From Chloroflexota bacterium (GTDB taxonomy: Bacteria > Chloroflexota > Dehalococcoidia > UBA2979): 44,177 nt of DNA. The stretch is taken from NCBI GenBank assembly GCA_009839925.1, contig VXOS01000168.1, positions 1 through 44,177 on the forward strand, read 5' to 3'. The notes under the pieces are model-generated. The model was not told the origin of the DNA. It saw nothing but the letters and a program-made list of their open reading frames with translations, and did no database searches. Each line of letters begins with the position of its first letter. Positions within the stretch are counted from its first letter, which is position 1. Positions 36,760-43,866 of the stretch are shown piece after piece. Position numbers and translations under genes: made by a program.

Positions 36760-38523
36760 CTACCGCAGCGGCTCCTCGTAGATCAGCTCACCACGGTGCA
36801 GACGGTACGCCGTGTCGAATGTCTGCTCGGCGGCGCGCACCGTCGGTGAGTGTGCCGTCAGGAAACGGGCCGCGCCGATCAGCACGTGCCCGCCCTCGGG
36901 ACGTTCGCCGAAGTGCTCGGCGAGGCGTACCGCCGCCTCGAAGATCTGGAACTCGTGGAACCCCGCGTCCTCGCGCAGCAACGCCGTCCCGAGGCCTGCC
37001 ACCAGCTCGTCGCGCCGTCCGGCGGCGAGCAGGTCCGCCGCGTGGCCCGCGGTCTCGTCGACATGTTGCTGCCGGTCGAACTCGGCGAGCAATGCGCCGA
37101 GGCTGGCTCCGCCGTTGCCGGAGACGGCCGGCGTCGGGATCGGCTGCTTGGGTACGTTCAGGAAGCGGTCGAGGTACACGGCTGCCGCGCCGTGCAGGAT
37201 GCCGCGCGCGAGCTCCCGCGAGGGGGCTCGCTTCGTTGCCTGGAACGCGGCGTGGGCGTACGTGAACGTGTGGTGGACGGTGTCCCAGTCGCCGAACTCG
37301 TTGGCGACGTGGAAGTGCACCGCCCTCCGGGCCGCTGCGTACGCGACGGCCGCTGACAGCTCCACGAGTGGCGCGCCCGCACGCGCCGCCTCGACCAGCC
37401 CGCGCAACGAGACCCGCGGATCGTCGTCGAGGATCGACTCCGCGAGCGGCTGGTGGCCGTCCCATCCCGCGTTCCGCTCGCCACCCTCGGCCAGCGCGCC
37501 GTCGAGGGCCGCGTCGGCCTCGGCGATCAGCCCGGGGAGGTCGACCGGGTGCTGCCAGCTTGCGGCCTCCTCCATGCGCTCGGCGCTCGCGACGAGCGGG
37601 ATGATGCTCGGCAGGATCGCCTCGGCGTGCCTCCATCCGACGTGATCGACGAGTTCGAACGCCTTGTTCGCGAAGTCGAGCGTGTGGCCGACGTCCATGA
37701 AGACGTGGTCGGTGCTGGCCGCGAACACCATGTCGGCCGTCTGCACGGGCGTCAGTCCGACCGCCACCGCGGTGCGCAGCGTGCGCTCGGCCGGGTTCTG
37801 CGAGCGTGTCTCCATGAAGCGCCGGAACCACGCGCGGAACACATCGGGGCGCCGCTCCGACGTGTCGAGCGGGTCGAGGTCGAAGTCGGGCGGTTGCCCG
37901 GCGGTCGAGCGGGCGACGTGTACGAGGCCCTGGTACAGCGCGCGCGGGCGGTCCTCCTCGGCAAGCACGGGAAGCGTGTTCGCCATGGTCGTGAGGATCG
38001 AGAGGCCGCTGCTCCACCCGTTCGCGCGGTTCCGCGTACCGAACAGCGCGGCGCGCTCGAGCAGCGGGCCGGTCGCGCCGAGTTCATGGAGGCCGATGAC
38101 GGCCTTGGCGAGCACGAGCCGGAGGTTCTGCTCCAGACCCTCGTCCAGTTTGCGCAGCCAGTGCGCCTCGCGGTCCGGCTCGCGCGGCGTGGGGTTGATC
38201 CAGACTTCGCCGTCGCGCACCTCGACGGCAAACGAGGTCACGTCGTCGGCGAAGGGGTCGAATGTTGAACCGCCGGCGAGGTCGAATCGCGCGTGGTGCC
38301 AGTGGCAGGTCAGGATGCCGTCGCGGATCGTGCCCTGGCTGAGCGGGAAGCCCATATGCGGGCAGCGGTTGTCGAGCGCGTACACCTCGCCGTCCACGAC
38401 GAAGACGACGATCGTGCGTCCGGCAGCCGATACGACGCGGGGCGCGCCACCTTCGAGGTCGGCGATCGGTCCCACGAGGACGTTCGCGCCGCTGCCCTCG
38501 CTGCCCGGCCTCGTGGTCGTCAT
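36760..38523 (-). CDS. Rieske [2Fe-2S] protein fused to a large helical domain of unknown function
   Basis: 587 residues. Residues 1-110 form a Rieske domain with cluster ligands C54, H56, C73 and H76 (CPHMGFPLSQG ... CHWHHARF), followed by DPFADDVTSFAVEVRDG. The remaining 475 residues are mostly helical and carry His-containing blocks: GHTLDFANKAFELVDHVGWRHAEAI, VHFHVANEFGDWDTVHHTFTYAHAAFQ, ILHGAAAVYLDRFLNVP and FHEFQIFEAAVRLAEHF. This is not the usual Rieske oxygenase alpha-subunit START domain. A distant likeness to questin-oxidase-type proteins is possible but I cannot support it. It is probably a cytosolic redox enzyme (no signal peptide). Its leader holds a 23-bp inverted repeat. The NCS2 permease lies upstream on the same strand. 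Confidence 0.85.
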   Translation of the reverse strand: MTTTRPGSEGSGANVLVGPIADLEGGAPRVVSAAGRTIVVFVVDGEVYALDNRCPHMGFPLSQGTIRDGILTCHWHHARFDLAGGSTFDPFADDVTSFAVEVRDGEVWINPTPREPDREAHWLRKLDEGLEQNLRLVLAKAVIGLHELGATGPLLERAALFGTRNRANGWSSGLSILTTMANTLPVLAEEDRPRALYQGLVHVARSTAGQPPDFDLDPLDTSERRPDVFRAWFRRFMETRSQNPAERTLRTAVAVGLTPVQTADMVFAASTDHVFMDVGHTLDFANKAFELVDHVGWRHAEAILPSIIPLVASAERMEEAASWQHPVDLPGLIAEADAALDGALAEGGERNAGWDGHQPLAESILDDDPRVSLRGLVEAARAGAPLVELSAAVAYAAARRAVHFHVANEFGDWDTVHHTFTYAHAAFQATKRAPSRELARGILHGAAAVYLDRFLNVPKQPIPTPAVSGNGGASLGALLAEFDRQQHVDETAGHAADLLAAGRRDELVAGLGTALLREDAGFHEFQIFEAAVRLAEHFGERPEGGHVLIGAARFLTAHSPTVRAAEQTFDTAYRLHRGELIYEEPLR

Positions 38524-38532
38524 GGCTCACCC

Positions 38533-38555
38533 CTCGATCGTTGAACACGATCGAG
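38533..38555 (-). promoter_or_regulatory. Perfect inverted repeat before the Rieske gene (putative operator)
   Basis: CTCGATCGT-TGAAC-ACGATCGAG: 9-bp perfect arms around 5 bp, ending 10 bp upstream of the start codon. A third half-site CGATCGAG lies at 38577-38584, next to a TATACT-like -10 on the minus strand. The geometry suits a dimeric TetR- or GntR-like repressor; the RNA could also form a hairpin over the ribosome-binding site. Confidence 0.55.
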
Positions 38556-38770
38556 TCAAACCGAGTTAATCCAGCCGATCGAGTATAGAACCCGCGAGCA
38601 CGGGCGGGGACGCGCGCCGGCCCGGACACTTCCCCGGGATGTCTCCCCTCACGCCCACCGCATCGGCCTGGAGGTGCGGCGGGGAATCGAGAGAAGGAGG
38701 CTGCCGTGGCGGACGGTCGGCACTACCGGAGCTGCAACCGGGCGGCCCGGGCGTGTTCGAGCGGCGAAGC

Positions 38771-40504
38771 CTAGCGCGCGCCCTCGACCTCCACGGTGAC
38801 GATGTCGATGCCGTGGTACTTCTGATGTTGCACCGATGACGCGTGATGCCGAAGCAGCCGGAGGGAGATCTCGTCCTCGTCGGGAACGGGCGGGAGCTCG
38901 GCCAGGTACGCCAGCTGGTCCTCGATGTTGTCACCCTCGAAGGATGTGACGAACTCCACCTGCGCCAGCGGACCGTCCATGCGAGCGACGACCGAGAGCC
39001 GTCTCGCCCGGCCGTCGCCGCCCTCGCCACGGGTCTGGAGCAGGACCGCAAGCGTCTCCTCGCCGGCCGAGGCGAGGCGTTCCGTCGACGCTCCGTTCCA
39101 GTGGCTGCGCGACGCGAATCCTCGGAGGAACTCGTCGATGGCCGGGAGTGCGTCCATCTCCAGCGGAACCTGGAGGCGCCGCCGGCGGGGGCCGGTGAGC
39201 TCCATGAACAGGATCATGATCACCGCGGCGAGCGCGCCCGAGGTCATGCCGTTGCCGAGCAGCACGCCCGCGAACGGCCCGAGCAGATCGGCGAAGATCG
39301 ACTCGTTCTGGAAGCCGACGCCGATCCAGAACGCGATGCCCGCGATCGCCGCCTTGCGGTGATCCAGCCCGTCCTGCACGACCATGCGCATGCCCTGCAC
39401 GAAGAGCAGCGCGAGCAGCACGGTGACGTAGGCCGCGACCACCGGTCCCGGGATCGCGACAAGCAGCGCGGCGAACTTGGGCAGGAACGCCAGCACCACC
39501 ACGATCACGCCGATCGCGATGCCCGCTCGCCTCGCCGCCACCCCCGTCACCTCCGCCAGCGAGATGCTCGAGGAGTACGTGGTGTTCGGCAGCGTCCCGG
39601 CCAGGCCCGAGAGCAGGTTGCCCATGCCGTCGGCGTTGAGGGAGCCCTGCACGACGCGGAAGTCGGTGGCGCGCGGCGCGCGACGCGAGACGCGCTGAAT
39701 GGCGATGCCATCGCCGACGGTCTCCACCGCCCCGACCAGCGTCACCACGATGAACGCGGGCAGCAACGCCCAGAACTCCTGGCCCGGCGTCACGTCGAAC
39801 CCGGGCCAGCCTCCGGTCGGCACGCCCACCCAGCCGGCGTCCAGCACGGGCTGCAGGTCGTAGATCCCGAAGGCGGCGGCGACGACGCAGCCCGCGATGA
39901 TCCCGATGATCGGCGACCACAGCCGCCAGGCGGCCGGGCCGCGCAGCACGAGCCCCAGCACCACGCCGAGCGTGACCGCGGCGGTCACGGGCGCGGCGAC
40001 ATTCGAAGCGTCTTCGGGCACATCGTCGAGCGTGTCGAAGACGATCGGCATCACGGTGGCGGCGATCAGCATGATCACGGTGCCCGCCATGACCGGCGTG
40101 AAGATCCGTCGCAGCAATGACAGCCGCGCCGCCATCGCGAACTGGAACAGCGAGGAGATGACGACGAGGCTCGCCATCGTCGACGGGCCGCCCTCGACGA
40201 GCGCGGCGACGCAGACCGCGATGAACGCGCCCGAGGTCCCCATGATCAGCACGTGGCCCGCGCCCACCCTGCCGAACCGGGCGGCCTGGATGACGGTGGT
40301 GGCGCCGCTGACGAGCATCGCCGCGAATACGGCCCAGGCGATGTACGAGGCGGGCTGCTCGGCGATCCGGGCAACGATTACCACTGTGATCACGACGCCC
40401 GGTACCGTGACGAGGGCGGCCTGGGCGCCGACGCCCGCGGCCACCGGCCACGGCGGGCGCTCGTCAGGCTCGTAGCGAACGTGGTCGTTGATCTGTGTCA
40501 CCAC
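38771..40504 (-). CDS. NCS2-family nucleobase permease with C-terminal RsbW-like domain
   Basis: About 577 residues. Some 13-14 hydrophobic segments fill residues 20-440, with the NCS2 signature region TLPNTTYSSSISLAEVTGVAARR and LVGAVETVGDGIAIQRVSRR. The family imports uracil, xanthine, urate or related compounds by proton symport. The last about 130 residues are soluble. DEFLRGFASRSHWNGASTERLASAGEETLAVLL resembles the first helices and N-box of RsbW-type GHKL ATPases, but the rest is divergent. The track start at 40558 adds a polar, unlikely N-terminus; GTG 40504 or 40501 with GAGG/GGAG upstream is preferred. The fused domain may sense or signal transport (inference). Confidence 0.88.
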   Translation of the reverse strand: MVTQINDHVRYEPDERPPWPVAAGVGAQAALVTVPGVVITVVIVARIAEQPASYIAWAVFAAMLVSGATTVIQAARFGRVGAGHVLIMGTSGAFIAVCVAALVEGGPSTMASLVVISSLFQFAMAARLSLLRRIFTPVMAGTVIMLIAATVMPIVFDTLDDVPEDASNVAAPVTAAVTLGVVLGLVLRGPAAWRLWSPIIGIIAGCVVAAAFGIYDLQPVLDAGWVGVPTGGWPGFDVTPGQEFWALLPAFIVVTLVGAVETVGDGIAIQRVSRRAPRATDFRVVQGSLNADGMGNLLSGLAGTLPNTTYSSSISLAEVTGVAARRAGIAIGVIVVVLAFLPKFAALLVAIPGPVVAAYVTVLLALLFVQGMRMVVQDGLDHRKAAIAGIAFWIGVGFQNESIFADLLGPFAGVLLGNGMTSGALAAVIMILFMELTGPRRRRLQVPLEMDALPAIDEFLRGFASRSHWNGASTERLASAGEETLAVLLQTRGEGGDGRARRLSVVARMDGPLAQVEFVTSFEGDNIEDQLAYLAELPPVPDEDEISLRLLRHHASSVQHQKYHGIDIVTVEVEGAR

Positions 40505-40710
40505 TCCGTGCCTCAATCCACGCGCGCATGATGGTAACTGATACCGAGTATGCGTCACCGCCTCTAGGCGGGAGTGACTACGAGACGCTCAATGGAAATG
40601 GCGCCGGCAGCGATCTGTTCGCCAGCTCCCGGCGTCGGCATGTGCTGGCGGCCGCCCGCCCGTCAGCCGTGTCTCACATCTCTGTGGTCAGTACATCCAG
40701 GGCCTGCCAG

Positions 40711-41532
40711 CTAGGGCTTGCCGGCCACGACCTCCCCGAACGCGAGCCCGCACCACGCGCCGGGGTGGACCTTCCACCTGTCGTAGGCGTCGCGGATCGC
40801 GTCGCAGAGCGCCTGGGTCGCGGCCCCGTACTTGATGGCCGCCTCGGTGATCTCGGGCGAGAGGAACCACTGGTTGGCGAAATCGTAGATAAAGGCGATG
40901 TCCGGCGGGGCGCTGTAGACATCGAACGACGCGGTCGCCCGGATGTTCGTGAACCCGGCCGCATCGAAGTGGGTCTTGAGGTCCTTGCCAATCTGCGGAT
41001 GGCCGTCGTCAGCCGCCAGCAGGTCTTCGAACATGTCCCAGGCCTGCCTGATCACGCCGAAGTCCGGGTGAGTGAAGCAGGATCCGCAGATCATCTCCCG
41101 GCAGCCGATGATGCCGCCGGGCTTGAGGACGCGCTTCACCTCGGCCAGCACCGCGGCCGTGTCCGGGATGTGCATCAGCACGTTGTGGCAGTGGGCGACG
41201 TCGAAGAAGCCATCCTCGAACGGCAGATCGGTCACGTCGCCGACCCGGAAGATGGCGTTGTCCTGTCCGCTCGCCAGCGCGACGGACCTGGCCAGCTCGA
41301 TCTGGGATTCTTCCATGTCCACGCCGTACAGCCCGCCGGGCTCCACGGCCTTGGCCAGCCCCACCGAGATCGTCCCCGGTCCGCAGCCGAAGTCGAGCAC
41401 GCGAAGGCCCGGCCTGAGATACGGGAGCAGGTAGGCGGCGCTGGCCTCGGCCCTGTAGCGCCGCAGGGACTCCAGCATGTCTTCGCTGAAGCCCATCGTG
41501 TAGTCGGGGGTCGCCGATTGCGGGTGAGTCAT
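40711..41532 (-). CDS. Class I SAM-dependent methyltransferase (UbiE-like)
   Basis: 273 residues. SAM-binding motif I VLDFGCGPGTISVGLA (about 46-61), acidic end of beta-2 GVDMEES, motif II GDVTDLPFEDGFFDVAHCHNVLMHI and VLKPGGIIGCREM. The C-terminal 90 residues contain ANQWFLSPEITEAAIKYG and an AWCGLAFGEVVAGKP end typical of ubiquinone/menaquinone-type and many small-molecule methyltransferases. The substrate is unknown. No Shine-Dalgarno is visible before the ATG. About 170 bp upstream lies a promoter with an inverted repeat at the transcript start, and the MarR gene follows, suggesting regulated expression. Confidence 0.9.
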   Translation of the reverse strand: MTHPQSATPDYTMGFSEDMLESLRRYRAEASAAYLLPYLRPGLRVLDFGCGPGTISVGLAKAVEPGGLYGVDMEESQIELARSVALASGQDNAIFRVGDVTDLPFEDGFFDVAHCHNVLMHIPDTAAVLAEVKRVLKPGGIIGCREMICGSCFTHPDFGVIRQAWDMFEDLLAADDGHPQIGKDLKTHFDAAGFTNIRATASFDVYSAPPDIAFIYDFANQWFLSPEITEAAIKYGAATQALCDAIRDAYDRWKVHPGAWCGLAFGEVVAGKP

Positions 41533-41689
41533 AGCGGGGTATTCGCTCTGGAGGCCTCTCCTGCCGTGAGGATCCCACCGGTGGACCTCACACGGGCTGC
41601 GGCAGACATACGGTGAGCAAGCGCTCTGTCCGGCTGGTTGGCGGATATCACAACATCCGAGAGGGGGGAGAGTGCCATCGCTGTGCGGG

Positions 41690-41735
41690 CGTGTCCATAT
41701 GACACGCGTATGAATCAGCCTCGGCGGCGTATCAA
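41690..41735 (-). promoter_or_regulatory. Promoter and inverted-repeat operator upstream of the methyltransferase
   Basis: On the minus strand TTGATA (-35, 41730-41735), a 17-bp spacer and CATACG (-10, 41707-41712) are followed directly by CGTGTC-CATAT-GACACG (41690-41706), a 17-bp inverted repeat with 6-bp arms at the expected transcript start. Its size and position fit a MarR-type operator. The surrounding 41533-41835 stretch (303 bp) contains no other gene and is unusually AT-rich here. Confidence 0.55.
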
Positions 41736-41835
41736 TCGGTATATATTGCTGCCTGTGCCATCACCGCCACTGCTCCGGGCGGGTTCTCGTCGCGAACGCG
41801 CAGCCCGCCGGGGGCGCCAGGAGCGCGCCCCGGGC

Positions 41836-42312
41836 CTACCCGGACTCCTGCATGGCGGCATGGTTGGCGATGATCCGGGCGGAGACGGACACGAAGACGC
41901 GCAACTCCTCTTCGTCAACGCCCTCGGTGAGCATCGCGTCGTAGAGCTTCATCTTCTCAACGATGTGCGAGGTCAACTCCCGCCCCTCCTCGGACAGTCG
42001 CAGCATCACGATGCGCCGGTCACTGCGCAGGCGCCGCCTGCGCAGCAGGCCCTTTTCGACGAGCCCGGTGACGAGGCGGCTCACGCGCGATCCGTCGACC
42101 GGCAGAACCCGCGCGAGGTGTGTGGCCGTGCATTCCTCCTCGAGGCAGTGCCTGAGCAGGCTGAATTCCATCGAGGTGAGGCCGTAGGGCGCGACCTCGT
42201 TGGCCATCCCCTTGTCGACCGCGTTGACCAGGCCAGCCACACACTCCTCCAGGTCGGCTGGGGGGTCTTCGGCCCGGCGGTCCGGATCGGCTTGCGACTG
42301 CGGGTTCGTCAT
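41836..42312 (-). CDS. MarR-family transcriptional regulator 1
   Basis: 158 residues. Winged helix with recognition region HLARVLPVDGSRVSRLVTGLVEKGLLRRRRLRSDRRIVMLRLSEEG (wing SDRR), flanked by dimerising helices. The preceding GLTSMEFSLLRHC fits helix 2. MarR proteins bind 16-20 bp inverted repeats and are released by small aromatic or lipid ligands or oxidants. The ATG at 42312 follows GGAGGA by only one base, which is short spacing. It is a close paralogue of the next gene. Targets are unknown; the inverted repeats at 41690, 38533 or 43415 are candidates. Confidence 0.88.
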   Translation of the reverse strand: MTNPQSQADPDRRAEDPPADLEECVAGLVNAVDKGMANEVAPYGLTSMEFSLLRHCLEEECTATHLARVLPVDGSRVSRLVTGLVEKGLLRRRRLRSDRRIVMLRLSEEGRELTSHIVEKMKLYDAMLTEGVDEEELRVFVSVSARIIANHAAMQESG

Positions 42313-42497
42313 TCCTCCGCTGACTCTAATGGATAGAACGCCCTGGCGGGGCGCCCGAGGCGTCCGAGGGTCGGCGGGGATGTAGTCGGCGGTCGGAGCA
42401 TGGCCCCGCGAGGCTGCCCTGCGCAGCGACGGCGCGAGGGTCACGCGGGGGCGGGGTCGCAGCCGCAGCGCCCGGTGAGGGGCGATGTCCCGAGGGG

Positions 42498-42986
42498 TCA
42501 CTCCTCGCCTTGCGCTGCGGCACGGTTCTCCATGATCGTCCGGCCGGTTGTCATGAAGATTCGGACGTTCTCGGGGCTCACGCCATCCAGCAACTCGTCG
42601 TAGCGACGCTGCAGGCGCTGACTGAGATCGCGGATCAGCTCCGCCCCCTCATCCGTCATCTCGAGCGTCACGACACGCCTGTCGCTGCGCTGGCGCCTGC
42701 GGCGCACCAGTCCGTTGCTCACCAGGCCGTTCACCGCCCGGCTGATGCGCGATGGGTCGACGGGCAGCAGGTGTCCCAGCTGCGTGGCCGTGCTCGTCTC
42801 GCTGTACTGCAGGGCTCTGAGGATCGCGTACTCCACGGAACTAATGCCGTCGGGCTCGAGCTCGTCGCGTACGGTCCAGGTGACGGCGCCGACCACGCCG
42901 GTAACGAATGCCCCGAGGTCCAACTCGGCCGGTCCGAGCCGCGCGCGCCCGCCTCCACCACCGTCATCGCGGGCCTCGCTGCGCAT
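42498..42986 (-). CDS. MarR-family transcriptional regulator 2
   Basis: 162 residues, paralogous to the MarR gene downstream: QLGHLLPVDPSRISRAVNGLVSNGLVRRRRQRSDRRVVTLEMTDEG aligns with its counterpart almost without gaps. The N-terminal 20 residues are Gly/Arg-rich and disordered. There are no extra cysteines around the wing, so ligand rather than thiol sensing is more likely (inference). The genes are 185 bp apart on the same strand and arose by tandem duplication or share recent ancestry. The upstream 0.4 kb to the next promoter is GC-rich and holds no other convincing gene. Confidence 0.88.
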   Translation of the reverse strand: MRSEARDDGGGGGRARLGPAELDLGAFVTGVVGAVTWTVRDELEPDGISSVEYAILRALQYSETSTATQLGHLLPVDPSRISRAVNGLVSNGLVRRRRQRSDRRVVTLEMTDEGAELIRDLSQRLQRRYDELLDGVSPENVRIFMTTGRTIMENRAAAQGEE

Positions 42987-43400
42987 GTCATTGCCCTCTT
43001 CGATGTGCTGCCCCCGATGATCCGCTCGAGCGTGTCCGCGCCGTCGAAGGCCGTGTTACCGGCTCCTCAGAGCCTCGCTCGGCTCGCGGGATGCAAGGCG
43101 ATCCAGGCTCGCTGCCGGGGCCACCAGGCCCCGCGAGGGGCCGGCGGCAACCGGGCGCCTTCGTCCGCCTGCTCGTGCATCCCTGTCCTTCAGCGGCTGC
43201 GTGCCGCCCCGATAAACGCAATGGTGAATTGAACTCTTTCGGGATTGCTAGCCGCGGATCCGTGCCGCGAGTACCGCGAGCCGCCTCCGCGGTGCAACGC
43301 CTCGCTCCCTGGTTCCGTTCGGACGTGGTGGCGGCACCGCGTGTCTCCCGTCCGCCTTCAGATTCTGACAGCAACAGGAGCACCAGTCAATGATCGGCAG

Positions 43401-43444
43401 CAGCAATAGATGCTGTTGACAAAAATAGTGGGATCAACTAATAT
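43401..43444 (+). promoter_or_regulatory. Strong sigma70-like promoter with two inverted repeats
   Basis: TTGACA (43416-43421), exactly 17 bp, then TAATAT (43439-43444). An inverted repeat GTTGA...TCAAC (43415-43419 and 43434-43438) brackets the spacer, and CAGCA-ATAGA-TGCTG (43401-43415) abuts the -35. It is the best-matching promoter in the window and is likely regulated. Confidence 0.7.
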
Positions 43445-43487
43445 CCGCGCAATGAATGAGGCGGACAACCACGAAGGGGAGGCCAGG

Positions 43488-43751
43488 ATGCCGATGGCGT
43501 ACCGAACGGGACGGGGTTTGCGGAGGCACCGCGTACCCCCGCGCAGCGTCCGGCGATTGGTGGAAGAGGCGGGCATATGTAGAGGCCCGACCCTCGACGG
43601 GCCGGGCCCCGAGTTGCATGGCTCCGATGCGGCCGACTCTCACTTCGAATCCGCATCAGGAACCCTCGCGGAACGCATTATAGGCCTCCCGCACAGGGTC
43701 TTCCACGCCGTTACCTGGGCCCAGCCCGCACGCCCGGCGCTTGCTGCGTAA
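43488..43751 (+). CDS. Possible short protein after the strong promoter
   Basis: I do not recognise this sequence. From ATG 43488, with GGGGAGG 5 nt upstream, an 87-residue basic protein could be made (MPMAYRTGRGLRRHRVPPRS...). An in-frame ATG at 43452 lies at the predicted transcript start and would give 99 residues as a leaderless mRNA. Composition is Arg-rich at the N-terminus, with no hydrophobic segment or known motif. The hairpin near 43581-43603 falls inside it, so the transcript may instead be a non-coding or leader RNA. The good promoter and Shine-Dalgarno are the only support. Confidence 0.3.
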   Translation: MPMAYRTGRGLRRHRVPPRSVRRLVEEAGICRGPTLDGPGPELHGSDAADSHFESASGTLAERIIGLPHRVFHAVTWAQPARPALAA

Positions 43752-43866
43752 CAGCGCATAGGCGCTCGCGTCCTCGAGGCGTTCGTCACGCCGTCGCACG
43801 CGGCGGAGCGGCGCTCCCGGGCTGCGAGACAACCCGAACTCCCCGGTTCGTGGGAATGGCCGATAG

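Larger units (their letters stand above)
42987..43866. other. 880-bp gene-poor region
   Basis: No recognised gene. It holds a short stem GGGGCC-ACCA-GGCCCC (43117-43132); two inverted repeats and a strong promoter at 43401-43444; a possible short coding region after it; and a GC hairpin GGCCCG...CGGGCC around 43581-43603. AT content rises sharply around 43360-43460 against an otherwise GC-rich background. The ORF 42988-43383 on the minus strand has low-complexity, gene-unlike composition. Confidence 0.6.

Noticed and set aside
42988-43383. 131-aa minus-strand ORF ending next to the second MarR gene
   Set aside because: Low-complexity Arg/Gly/Ser composition, no Shine-Dalgarno or motif; its end near the MarR start looks coincidental.
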